Source: Aegilops tauschii subsp. strangulata
Taxonomy: Eukaryota; Streptophyta; Magnoliopsida; Poales; Poaceae
Length of the DNA: 64,000 nucleotides
Reading direction: 5' to 3'
NCBI RefSeq assembly: GCF_002575655.3
Contig: NC_053040.3
Span: 153,823,148-153,887,147, forward strand
Shown: one piece after another, positions 23,236 through 35,360 of the stretch
Numbering within the stretch: position 1 is the first letter of the stretch
Layout of the letters: the number at the start of each line of letters is the position of its first letter
The notes under the pieces: model-generated
Told to the model about the DNA's origin: nothing
Seen by the model: the letters and a program-made list of their open reading frames with translations, nothing else
Database searches by the model: none
Program-made: the position numbers and the translations under genes

Positions 23236-26200
23236 CGCAAGAGCATAAAGAAAAGAGAAAACCAATGATGCGTGCGACAGCTACCTAGGGCACCCTAGGG
23301 TAGGGGTCTCCACTACAGATCATTTTTTTAAAACGCCTCCACTAAAATTCGGCTTCTCCCTCGTCCTCTTGAAGAAAACTGATGATGCGTGCGGCGGTAG
23401 GGTTTGTAGGAGTAGTACTAGGGCGTGCGGGGCCACGTCGTAGTAAACGGGAGAGGGATTGAGTTCGAGTCGACGCCTTAAATATGTGTGGGCCGCTTGG
23501 TTTTAGGGGAACGAGGCAACATTTTGGGTTCGAGGACCAGTGGAGATATAGTACGTACAAAAAATTGTGGACACAGTTCGAACGAAAGGCAATGATGCAT
23601 GGGCCCTGCATTTTGATATACCAAGGGCCGCGTGAAATTTGCTACTTTACTCAAAACTAGTATGGTACACATGCATTGAATGCATGAGATTTCAAAGCCA
23701 AATTATGAATAAATACACACTATAGCATGTAAAACTTTGAGTCATATATGCATGATGTAGATGTTCGTTTAGTTCTTATAGTTCATCTCATTCAAAATCA
23801 ATTAGTTTTATAAAAATGTTAAGATTCATGGGGTTGTGCATTGTAAAACATAAAGTAAAAAACAAATAACGGCATTTCATTTAAAAAAAATCAATTATGA
23901 TACGGAAGATTCTAGAACAAAGGAGAAGTGCATGTGTTTTGAGGTTTGTGCATTATGCTTAAGTTCAACCATGGAGTCTTCTAAATTGTACATGTGGCAG
24001 ATCTGGTGGAATGTTGATGATATCCAATGGCCAGTAGTGCTCGGATTTGGCATCTCTGCACTGTCAGATTAGCTTCATCTAGCGACCATCTTTCAAGTTA
24101 TTCACACACTATATAGTTCTTGTGCCATAGTTGCATGTCTTGGAAAAAAGCTACTAGTGGGTCGTACTAGCTATTTAGGAATATAAGATGTATACATGGA
24201 AGTTGTAGGGAAAGAGATGACATGGAGTATCTCAATTCCTATGAGTAGGGATTGGAAATATATGTCATTTGGTTGACATCATAGGAACTTTTCTATTGAC
24301 TCTAGAGATGACATGTATCTCAATTCCTATGAGGAGGGATTAGAAAAGAGATGTAATTTGATTCATATCATAGGAACTTTTCTATTGAATATACGCTAAT
24401 GTTTATTTTCCTTTGAAATTATGGGAGTATAGGAATCCATTCATATGAACCAAGTGGCTCTAAAGCTATAGAAATGATATCATGTTTATTTCCTTTGAAA
24501 TGTGGAGTATATGAATCTATTCCTATGAACCAATGGGCTCTAAAGGAAAAAATCCTATAAAAATCATATCATATAGAGTTCCTATGATATTCCCCCACAC
24601 CAAAGGATGGTTGAAATTGCTGCAGGTGATACGATGGTCTTTTTTGTAGACTCCTCCCCCATCTTTATAGTTACCTCTCAAAGATGAATGAAATGATATA
24701 TACAGGGTATTCTACATGTGCAATTTGGTACACGAAAACTCGGTAAAAGTTTGCGGTTCGAATTTTCAATAAAGCTATATGCACTGCATTTTGGAACGGA
24801 GGGAGCATACGGCAGTTGCTAACACTCACGTGGAAGATTTGTGTGTAGGAGGAGTGGCTGTTCTGTTAAATGACATGGCAAAACTGACACTGTCGGATGC
24901 CGATCTAATGGTTCTTACGGCGTTCGTCAGGAAAAGGCTTGTGGCGAACGTTTGTTGGATAATGATTTACGGACACATGCATTGCATTGATACGTGCTCC
25001 CTCTCTCTCACGCACATGCACCCTCCCGAGTCCTCTCGCACCCACCGTCTATCTGCAGGTAGACGTCACACACATATGTGCTCTTCACAGCCTACCCTTA
25101 GAACTTCTAAAAAGCAAAAGATGGCGCGCACATTTTATTTTAGCTCACATGTCACGCACTTATACTATTACTCTTGTGGCGAACGTTCTTTGGGCATAGT
25201 ATATTGTACTCTCACGAAGAGAAGTGGTGCACGCACGCACTAATTCTCTCACACCCACTCGCGGGTACACGTAGGAGCGCATTTTTTTGAAGCTGGTACA
25301 ACAAAATCACTCCATTACATATATAAGCAGGAGCCTTAGCGCTTGCTTTTCGAGGGTTCCTCTCGTTCACTCTCTCATGCTCTCCAGATCTAAGCAAGAC
25401 ATAGGTGGCCACACTCTCTCTCAGCTCACGGCTGGTCACAAATCCGGCCGGACAACCTCGACCAGGGCAGGGGTGTAGGTGCATCGTTCACGCTGTCGTC
25501 GGCAGCGAGGGAGGAGACCAATGGTTGCCCGCGCGTCCCGATCGACAGCCGTGTCGTTCTCTCCGAGAGAACGCCGGCTCCGGAGGGCCTCCGACCCCTT
25601 CTTCCTCCCTGCGGTATTGTGGCCAAGATGCGGCCTCCCGACGCCGTCTTTGCCACATGCCGACGACCCTCAGGTATATATTCCTTCGAAACCTGCCTTG
25701 CTCTACTGCCCCAGCTCCCCACTTGGCTTCGTGTGGATCTTTTTCTACTTCCGCCCGCTGTTCCAAAGCCACCTAGACTTTTACTATTATTAGAGGTAAA
25801 GCTAGTTCATACAGTCGACTCTAAGAGTTGGTTCAAACAGGGAAGAAAGTGGGAAAGATGTAGCATGAATCTAGGACTTGGTTCTAAGAGGAAACGGGGG
25901 AAAGTAGTAGATACTAGCTACCCAACCGGTCTCTTGGTTGAAAAGACGAAGAAAGCATGGTGGATGGCGAAGGGTGGGGGAAGTGGACCTATCTCTTGGT
26001 TGAAAAAGGAAAGAAAGTGACGGGTGTTGGGGGACAACGCAAATGAGAATGAGCAGGTCTAGATTTCCTGTGCTCACATAGGAAAATGCCGCCAAGGAGA
26101 TAAAAAATGGGACAAATGCAGACATGCTGCCTGAGTGTTTGCCGCTCTCGGCAACCACATCTGCCTCACCACTTTATGCCTCTGCTGTCCCTACGCCCAT

Positions 26201-27880
26201 ATCGCTACCGTTAATGTAAAATCACATGAAGCATTAAGCAATGCCACCTAATGTCACTATAAGTAATGGTCTAGTGCCGTCGATAAATTGAAGCAATGCC
26301 ACCACCATTTTATGAAGTGCTTCCGTCTTGATTTATTTCCCATGAATTGTGTTTTTGCAGTTACACTTAAATCTCAAACCGCTAACATTGCTTCATCCCA
26401 GTGGAACTGCACAAATTTGATTGCACATTTACTGACCATGTGCTACTCTCATGACAGTAATACTAATGCTATTGTTCTGCATGTTAATCTAGTGGCAGTG
26501 TTGATGTGATGTGATGCTACTTACTTAAGGACACTTTCATACTGTCAATCTAGTGCCAATTATAACACAATAGATGCTGCTGTTAATCATACGCCACTGC
26601 AAATATCTGTCACTGTTTAAATAACCGTATTTCGTATTTGCGCAAACAGGGATGTCTGTCTCCATATTGTTTCGGGATGTCTGTCTCCGTATCGTTTCTA
26701 TCCGTGCAATCAAAAGCACACACCTCAGTTTTAGTAGAACTGCGCAAAATGAGATGGCTATCCCTCGTTGCCATCGTCTAACCACCCGTCTTCCAGGTAT
26801 TCCTACATTGGTAGTTACTAGGTAGAATGACCAACGCAATCTAAAAGAAGCTGATTCATACGTTTTACTTCCTGATTGCAGTGCAGGGACGAGCGAAAAC
26901 ATGTGCATCCTAGTCCAGAATGCACTTTCCTCCAGTTCATCCATGGACCGAGGACAAGCTGGCACGGCTGCACGGAGGTTTTTGGGACAGTTGCGCGGAC
27001 AAGAGGCATTGTGGTCTGCTTATTTCTGCAAATAGCGGCGCTTAAATTTAGTGGAATGCACAAGACTTTCAGCTGGTCAGTACACTGCATGGTTCAGTTC
27101 AGCATTCCAGCTGAGAACACAATTATAATTGGTTATTCTGGAATGAGAGAACCTAACCCTGGATGGTGGCAGCAAGAAAAAACCAGAGTGAACTCCAGGA
27201 AATTTAAGCCTGCCGGGAGGCCCTTTGCTCAGAGAAGCCTTGCTTGTTTTTTCCTGATTTGTAAACCTTCTCACAACTTTGTCTTTTGCTATTAACTAGT
27301 ATATGTTTGTTATGTTCTATGAATCATTGAGATGTATAAAATTGCTTAACTTATGCTTTTCAAGTTTTTTATGAAGCCAAGTTTAATGTGAGTGTTCCAC
27401 ATGAACGCTGGACTAGCGTGTGAACGTTTGGAATTTACATTGTGGCCTCAGTTAACTGCATGAACCACTGTAACAAGATACATAGTTGCTTATATGTCAG
27501 ACAACAAATTGTTGATTGTTAGCTGGTCCTAGTGTTGAAGCGAGCTGAGCCAATGTGCCGTGTTTTGCACAACTGCTTACAAGTGGGGTAGCACCAACAG
27601 TGTTTACAAGTACTTATGTATACGGCAGCGCACAGTTCTTGAACGAGTACTCTATTTCATCAAAACACACACTGCTCGTATGATAAAACTAGTAAGGACA
27701 CATCTGTTTCAGCAACAATTATGGTGATTCACGGGCACACAAAAGTAGCAGCAGTTCCCATAGACGGATTCAAACAGAGTACTAGCCCCTGAGGGCTCGA
27801 TAACAGGCAAGGTTCAGATAATTAGACAGAATCCAAACTACTATTAAACACTAGCTGGGGCAAGTATTTCATGCCTCGAT
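23236..27880. other. CACTA-2 interior with no gene I can support
   Basis: 23640-24780 is AT-rich; 24230-24600 has three to four degenerate copies of an 80-100-bp unit with CAATTCCTATGAG and ATCATAGGAACTTTTC. 25060-25290 resembles 21080-21230 (GAAGAGAAG.GGTGCACGCACG, CGCGGGTACACG). 25400-25800 is GC-rich with overlapping open frames in several directions and no motif. 26870-27300 looks transcript-like but has no convincing ORF. Confidence 0.4.
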
Positions 27881-28690
27881 CTAATTTGGGATGGACACAA
27901 GACGGACCTTGCCATGAACATCATTGAGGACGTCCGGCAGCAGCTCAATCCTGTGAACCTTCATGAAGAAAACCTTGTGGCCTTGCCACTCATAAACTTG
28001 TTTGTGGAGGCATGCCACGTCATTTTCCTGCGTAAGCTTGACAAGAACAGTATGCCTCACAAATGAAGGAGTAGCTTTGAACTTCTTGTGCTTCAGTACA
28101 CCCTGGACAACACGCCTGACAACAGTGAGGCTGGAATACAACTCTTCATTGGTATAAGCGCAAATGGCTTCCAGGATCCAACAGCCTAAAAACTCTGTTT
28201 TCCCAGTGCGTATATTCAGGTCATCCGCCTCGTAGCGAGTGACATGTACAACCACACAATCCTTGTTTGCATCAGGGCTCTAATTGAAATAGAAACAAAT
28301 TCTGAATTACTTTCCAGCATAAGAAACACAAGTTATTTAAACCACTATGTATAGCATGGCATCGAAGCTAATAAAATTTTGCATTATTCATCACCACATA
28401 CTTAGATGAAAAACCACAATCGAGATCGGCAAAGAAGAAAATCACCTTGGGCAGCTCAGCGGGGGGGGGGGGGGGGACACATCCTCGAAGGGGGAAAACT
28501 GCTCCTGCAGTGCCACGGGGGTTGTAACCTCAAACGGGGCGTTGACCATCTCAGTAGTGGCCGTGAGCGTATCTGGGGTCGGCTCGGTGGCTGCCTCCAT
28601 CTTCTTGGAGCTCTCTGTCTCGTGGGGATCAGCCTCCCATGTCTGCTCCAATATCGGCAGATCTTTGCCTGGTTCTCCTTGGTCCATCAT
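27881..28690 (-). CDS. Unidentified two-exon coding gene, probable host capture
   Basis: Coding starts at ATG 28690 (or 28687) in an exon that begins after an AG acceptor at 28716-28717 and ends at a GT donor (exon end 28446). The second coding exon runs from 28279 (after AG) to TAG at 27881. A non-coding leader exon ends at 28839 with donor AAG|GTAAGC. The N-part is acidic, Pro/Thr-rich; the C-part (about 130 residues) is a compact mixed domain containing LGCWILEAICAYTNEELYSS and WQGHKVFFMKVHRIELLP. I do not recognise it. Just before the first donor is a run of 16 C (coding strand, 28461-28476). With 16 the exons join out of phase; with 14 or 17 they join in phase. The gene is head-to-head with the F-box gene at 29587. 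Confidence 0.5.
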
Positions 28691-28838
28691 GAAACTGACG
28701 AATACTAGGAGACCACTGAAAGGAAAACAGAATCGCAATGACAATGAAACAAAAAAGAGAGCAAGGATCGGTTACTGCTTTACAAAAGTTCTTTTTTTTC
28801 TCTGAACGAAAATATACCAACATCACGGATCCGCTTAC

Positions 28839-28985
28839 CTTCCCTTCGTTGGGAGAGAAGAATAGTGGCAGATGCGAGTGTTGCCTTTCTTGAAGACGGT
28901 GAGGGAGAAGGGGATTCAGCGAAGAGTGAAATGATGGTTGCTTCGTCCGTCAAACTTAGACTGCGGGGAGGTGGGGTTTTGTGAT
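28839..28985 (-). other. Non-coding 5' leader exon of the 27881-28690 gene
   Basis: Ends with AAG and the donor GTAAGC at 28838-28833; the matching acceptor is TTTCAG before 28715. The C/T-rich composition is typical of a grass 5'-UTR. The upstream limit is a guess. Confidence 0.45.
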
Positions 28986-29586
28986 ACGACGGCTCTTTAT
29001 TGCCGCGCTACGACCGGGGTGACTCTCCGCCTGCATACTGCCTTCTAATTTGGTGGATGGCATTTGGGCCCGCACGCTGCATGGCCCGCATGTCGGTGAA
29101 CAAAAGTATAACGACATTCAGTAGAGGGAGACGTTCTGATGACCTAGGAGGAGCCAGAAGCGGTATTGTATCCACTGTACTAGTAGTAATTGTTTTTCTG
29201 GGTAGCTGTAGAGTGTCTCCACTATACTAGTAGTAATTGTTTCTCTGGGCCCAAGACAAAACAGCCCATCCACACTAGTAAATAGTAAAATCAATTCAAA
29301 AGTCCATATATTTACTGAATGAGAGGCGCTACCCACACCCAGCACACCGCCCCCCAAAAAAACCTGGGTGTTCTTCTTCCTCCTCACTCCCACCCACCTC
29401 ATGTCAGCTCGCTCCACTCGTACCCCCAAATTCTTCACCTCACTCCTACAGAAAACCCCAGCTCCCCTTCTTCCTCACTACTACAGAAAACCCCAGCTCC
29501 CCTTCTTCTTCACTCGCACTACAACTAGGCTCGTCATTCATTACTCTGCTCAAATCCATGAGTGCTACGCGACGCCGTTGAGGAAA
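28986..29586. promoter_or_regulatory. Shared upstream region between divergent captured genes
   Basis: About 600 bp separates the leader of the minus-strand gene from the ATG of the plus-strand F-box gene. It holds a direct repeat of CTAGTAGTAATTGTTT (about 29179 and 29227) and a 35-bp leader duplication at 29446-29515. No clear TATA box is seen on either side. Confidence 0.4.
29446..29515 (+). repeat. 35-bp tandem duplication in the F-box gene leader
   Basis: The unit starts CTACAGAAAACCCCAGCTCC and is present twice at a 35-bp spacing (29446 and 29481) with one or two differences. Confidence 0.85.
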
Positions 29587-31309
29587 ATGGAGTCGGCTGA
29601 CCCCAGCGCCAAGAAGATGAGGCTCCCGCCAGCGGCGACGCCTGTTGTAGATCCCGCACCCGGCAGCGCAGGGAGAAGCGGCGACCCCGCCCCCACCGGA
29701 TCCCAGGAACCCGTAGAATCTCGGGTGGACCGCATCAGCGATCTCCCGGACGCCGTCCTTGGGGAGATCATCTCGCTTCTCCCCACCAAGGATTGCTGCT
29801 GCACCCAAGTCCTCTCAATTCGGTGGCACCCTCTATGGCGCGCCATGCCCCTTAATCTCGACTGTCGTCAGCTATCTCTCTTCAATGATTTTGAAATCCC
29901 CAGAGCCATCATCTCCTCCCACCAGGGCTCCGTTCAAAGCCTCTACATCCTGTCATGCTACCTGAGCAAGCATACCATGCCCTGCACGGTGGAAGCCTGG
30001 CTGAAATCCCCTGAATTCACAGAACTACAGCTGCTTGAGTTCTACTATTCCCCTGGAAATCACCTACCAGATACCGAACGCCATCTACCTGTGCCCTCAG
30101 CACCGATGTCCATCTCGCGGTTTTCCTCCTCTCTCCACACTGCCACCTTTGTGTTGTGCGACCTACCAGACAATCTGGTACTAAACCTTCGTCTCCCATT
30201 TCTGAAGAAACTTTCACTTGTGCGGGTTTGTATATCGGAGGCCTCATTGCACAACATCATCTACTCCAGTTGCCCTGCCCTGGAGTGCTTGGTGCTTGTT
30301 TTCACAGTTAGAATCAGTTGTCTCCAAATAAAGTCGCCTAACCTTGTAAGAATTGGAATTTGTTTTGACGGAAGGCAGCTCATCATCCAAGATGCCCCTT
30401 CACTTCAAAGGTTGATCATTGATTCTAGTTATTCACCGTTGCAAATAACCGTCCTCTCTACGCCTAAACTGGAGACCTTGGGTGTAATACATGATCTCTG
30501 TGCTCATTTCAATATGGTGTTTGGCTCCACAGTTCTTCAGGTACTTTACATTATCATCTACACTTGTAACCATAAGCTGCATTTTAAATTTCTGCGCATA
30601 AGTTATATGTCATCTTGGAGTACACATTTTGTACTAATATTATGTGCTATGCTCAATGAAGAGTTTCTCCATGGATGGCCTATCAATGGTGCTGGATTTT
30701 GTCAAGATCTTATATATCCAAATGAATAGTTTTGATCTGACAAGATTATTGGCTTCCTGCAATGCTTTCCATGTCTGGAGAAGTTGTATATAAAGGTGAT
30801 AATTTCACGCACAATGGAAGCCCGCATATAGTGTACTAGAATTAACCGTTCAGCTGTTGCTCTTTCGACACTCTTTTTTTAGACCTTAACTATTTTCAAT
30901 CTTCATGTCTATTTAGGCAACAGGACGGGTAAGAAAGTTATAACCAATCGGTGGATTCGTAAGCACCGGGTTTTTCTCACTTCTCATGAGATTCGATTGA
31001 AGACAATAACGCTAGAACGATATGTAGCCAACCGTGCAAACACTAGATTTGTTTACATTCTTCCTGCTGAATGCGAGATTACTATTGTCCATCAGGCTTA
31101 AGTTTATCAGCAGCATGGTTTTGACGGATGGGTATGTGGAAGAGCAAAAAAAGGAGTTTCGGGTGGGCAAACGAGCTTCTGAACGTGCCGGGCTTCTATT
31201 TACAACATATTGTGGTCATAATCCAGTAAATTTTACGACCCAGGATGTTCATTCTATGGACCTGACAGATCCATTTGACTGTGACTGCCAAAAACAGTGT
31301 TGGAGTTAG
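29587..31309 (+). pseudogene. F-box/LRR/FBD gene, decayed, captured in CACTA-2
   Basis: Exon 1 (29587-30540) is a clean 318 codons from ATG to a CAG|GTAC donor. Residues about 48-92 form an F-box (DRISDLPDAVLGEIISLLPT, then QVLSIRWHPLWR), followed by leucine-rich repeats. Exon 2 (30662-30795) is 134 bp and changes frame near 30740, as if one base were lost. Exon 3 (30917-31309) has the FBD-type region (RWIRKHRVFL...IRLKTI, later FFLLNAR and ADP-like TDPFDCDC) with a frame change near 31035. Intact relatives are substrate adaptors of SCF ubiquitin ligases in a large, fast-evolving plant family. Intron positions are kept, so this was copied as DNA, not from mRNA. Confidence 0.8.
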
Positions 31310-31689
31310 AAGTTGCTGCCCTTTTCAACCTGGTTTTTTTTGTAAACCTGATGAACAATTAACCCTCGTGCTTTTGTACAGTTTGTAAGCTGGAGTTAGA
31401 TGTTCTTGCCCTCGGCTGTGACTGTCATATTTTCTTTGAAGCAAGGCAAATGGCTTGCCAGTCGTTGAATTTAGAGTGAAATATTATAACAACTAACAAA
31501 TCCCAACCAGTTATTTATACTAGTTTTAGCGACGGATCAGGGTAACAACGGGGCTGTGCGGGGGCTGTGTCCCATCTAGCCAGGGTTTTATTTATGTTTA
31601 CCACACCATGACCCCAGTTGTGTTTTTTTCTTGCTAAAAATGGCTAGCCCATTTCTATTTTTTTAAGACATACCCAAACGAGGCCTACT
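31310..31689. other. 3' flank of the F-box pseudogene
   Basis: AT-rich, with stretches resembling a plant 3'-UTR (31310-31500). Nothing else seen. Confidence 0.35.
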
Positions 31690-34600
31690 TGCTTTATCAG
31701 CCCTGCTGGGCTGCAAATCTTTCAAGACGAGGAGAGTTTCATTCGGTTTGCCCAGAAATGGGATGTACATTTTTAAAACACATCAAACCAGGAATTAGTT
31801 TTATTTTTTTATTACAAGATTTTAAATTCCATTGATTTTTATGCGTGGACAATTATTTGGATTTTATATTTATATAAATTATTTTTCAAAATAGTTTGAA
31901 TGTGAATCGATATTTCGGGATTAAAAACAGTTGACCGCACCGAAATATGCAAAAAATTCGTATACTTTTTAACCGTGGCTACAATATGGGGTGTATTGCT
32001 AACAAAAAGAAGATGGGCTCCAAAAAAATTCTTAAGAATTAGCAAATGGGATGTACATTATTAGAAATAATGCACACGAGAGCAGTGACTGTTGGATGTC
32101 CATCCAACAATTGTTGTGCTTCTTCAATCTCTGCTTTTCCTGCTCCAGCCGCTCAAACAAGCGACGGCGGGACTGCCTGCTTCCTCCTCCCGCGGCCGGC
32201 TATGCTGCCGCGCAGGCCTCACCGCCCCACCGTACTCCCATCGCTGGCCTAGCCATCCCTCTACTCACCCACACCTGTTGTTATTCTCCGGGGACGGCAG
32301 ACGAGTCTTCCCTGGCTCCGTGTCATTCCCTTCCTAGGCCTCGCCGTCGTCCACCGCCCTGGTGCTCTCGGCGCAGCCTGGCCAACGTGGTCAATGAACG
32401 ACATCCATCAGAAGTGGATTATACGTGGAGAGGCTGACAGCTGGGTCCACGGCCGCACGCAAGGAAATGCCTCCTTATTATGCGCAAAATAATGATTCCT
32501 CCACATGACAGCTAGGACCCACGGGAAGGGCTTCTGTATTTCACGAAAAAAACGTTCCCCCCGCTGACAGGTCGGACCCACCAGCTATATCTTCGCACGC
32601 AAGGAAGTGCCTCCTTATGACGCACAAAAAAAATGAATACCCCCCGCTAGCTGGGACCCACCATGGTGGGTGGCTGACTTGTGGGCCTACTAAGTTGACG
32701 GGGACAGAGGGCTTTGTCAACTTGGTCAATATGAACGATTCTAGCTCTAGTGACCGTACGATGTCCATCCAACGGCCATAGTGCTTCTTCAACCTTTGGT
32801 CTTCTTGCTCCAGCCGCCCAAAGCAGCGCCGGTCGTGCCGCCTGTTCCTGCCTCCCGTGGCCGGCTGTGCTGCCGCGGAGGCCTCACCGCCCCCATACTA
32901 CTCCCACCGCTGGCCAGGCCATCCCTCCACTCACCCACACCCCCTGTTATTCTGCGGCGACTGCAGCCTCACACCGCAGCCGAACCAGTGAACCCTCGTA
33001 CTCCTCTCCGCGTGGGCATCCACAGCCGCGTCTTCCCTGGCTCCGCGTCGTCACCTTCCTAGGCCTCGCCGTCGTCCACTGCCTTGGTGCTCTCGGCGCG
33101 GCGTGGTCAATGTGGTCAACGACCGACTTCCATCGGAAGAGTACTATACGTGGAGAGGCTGACAGCTGGGTCCACGGCCACAGCCCAGTTTTTTTGTGAT
33201 TTGCCAAGTAAGTCGCTTTGTCGGGCCTGTTGGGCTGCAAATCTTTCAAGACGAGGAGAGCTTTATTCGGCTGGCCGAGAAAATGGCCTATCAGTAATGA
33301 GAAATGGGTTGTACATTTTTAAAACACATCAAACCGGCAATTAGTTTCAAATTTATTTTTTTCATTTCGAGATTTTAAATTGCATTGATTTTTATGCGTG
33401 GACAATTTGTTGGATTTTATATTGATATACATTTATTTTTAAAATCAGTTTGAATGTGACTCGAAATTTCGGGATTAAAAACAGTTCGGACCGCACCGAA
33501 ATATGCAAAATTTCATATAATTTTTTAACCGTGGCCACAATATGGGTTGTAATGCTAACAAAAAGAATATGGGCTCCAAAAAAACCCTTAAGAATTAGCA
33601 AATGGGTGGTAAATTATTAGAATAATGGCAGATGGGCTGTATGATGTTTTCCACAGATTTGAGGCTTTCCTAAAAAAAGGTTGACGCACAAGAAGTGACT
33701 GTTGGATGTCCATCCAACGGCCGTCGTGCTTCTTCAATCTCTGCTCTTCCTGCTCCAGCCGCTCAAACAAGCGCCGGCGGGACTGCCTGCTCCCTCCTCC
33801 CCGCGGCCGGCTGTGCTGCCACGCAGGCCTCACCGCCCCACCATACTCCCATCGCTGGCCTAGCCATCCCTCTACTCACCCACACCTACTGTTATTCTCC
33901 GGTGACGGCAGACGAATCAGTAAACCCTCGTACAGTCATACTCCGCTCCGCGTGGGAAACAACTGTCGAGTCTTCCCTGGCTCCGTGTCGTTCCCTTCCT
34001 AGGCCTCGCCGTCGTCCACCGCCCTGGTGCTCTCGGCGCGGCCTGGTCAACGTGGTCGACGACCGACATGCATCTGAAGTGGACTGTACGTGGAGAGGCT
34101 GACAGCTGGGTCCACGGCCGCACGCAAGGAAATGTCTCCTTATTACACAGAAAATAATGATTCCTCCACCTGACATCTGGGACCCACCGAAAGGGCCTCT
34201 GTATTTTGCGAAAAAAACGTTACCGCCGCTGACAGCTTGGACCCACCAGCTATATCTTCGCACGCAAGTTAGTGCCTCCTTATTGCGCACAAAAAAATGA
34301 ATACTCCCCCTGCTAGCTGGGACTCATTACAGTGGCAGGCTGACTTGTGGGCCTACTAAGTTGACGGGGACAGAGGGCTTTGTCAACTTAGTCAATATGC
34401 ACGATTCTAGCTCCAGTGACCGTATGATGTCCATCCAACGGCCGTAGTGCTTCTTAAACTTCTGGTCTTCTTGCTCCAGCCGCCCAAAGCAGCGCCGGTT
34501 GTGCCTCGTGCTCCTACCTCCCGTGGCCGGCTGCGATGCGACGGAGGCCTCACCGCCCCCTACTAGACCCACCGATGGCCAGGCCATCCCTCTACTCACC

Positions 34601-34990
34601 CACACCCCCTGTTATTCTGCGGCGACGGCAGCCTCACACCGCAGCGAACCTGTGAACCCGCATACTCCTCTACGCATGGGCATCCACTGCCGCGTCTTCC
34701 CCTGGCTCCGTGTCGTCCCCTTCCTAGGCCTCGCCGTCGTCCACCGCCCTGGTGCTCTCGGCGCGGCGTGGTCAAGGAACGGCTTCCATCGGACGTGGAC
34801 TGTATGTGGAGAGGCTGACAGCTGGGTCCACGGCCGCAGCAAGGAAGTGCCTCCTTATTACGCGCTAAATAATTATTCCTCCACCTGACAGCGGGGACCC
34901 ACCGGACGGGCCACCGTATTTCGCGAAAAAACATTTCCCCCTGACTGCTGGGACCCACCAGCTACATCTTCGCACGCAAGGAAGTGCCTG
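31690..34990. repeat. Large A-B-A-B duplication inside CACTA-2
   Basis: About 31690-33205 and 33215-34990 are direct copies: both begin TGGGCTGCAAATCTTTCAAG, both contain AACACATCAAACC and an AT-rich stretch with TTATGCGTGGACAATT. Within each copy are two related sub-blocks marked by GATGTCCATCCAACG (32093, 32758, 33703, 34426). Each sub-block is followed by CTTGCTCCAGCCGC- and CTTCCTAGGCCTCGCCGTCG-type sequence and then TGACAGCTGGGTCCACGGCC. Long open frames here are repeat artefacts. Confidence 0.8.
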
Positions 34991-35360
34991 ACAGTCGGGA
35001 CCCACCTGGTCGAAGTGTACGTAGCGTTGTCATTCTGGTCGCGAATGTGTACGTACATACTGGTCGATGTAGAGGCGTGCACGTGTCGTAGTAGAGGCGC
35101 GCACGTAAAATGTACACGTACGTACAGCGGCCAGGGTGCAAGAAAGTAAATACGGCCACGTACGTACATACGGGTGGGGTCTCGAACGCCTACTCACGCG
35201 TACGTACGGCCAGGGCTCGTGTACATGGCTGGGTCGGAACGGAGAAACAGCGTCGTCGTCGTGTTCATGGGGAGCCAACGGAATGCGTCGTGTTCATCGG
35301 GAGGAAAGGGAACGCGTGGGAGCCAATTGGCTTGGACGGAACAGCCGATGGAAACAAGGC

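Noticed and set aside
24779..25243. 154-codon plus-strand frame
   Set aside because: Starts in a MITE-like end, crosses CT- and CA-rich simple sequence, and has no motif.
32051..34290. Many overlapping frames on both strands
   Set aside because: They recur in the duplicated blocks in different frames; no motif seen.
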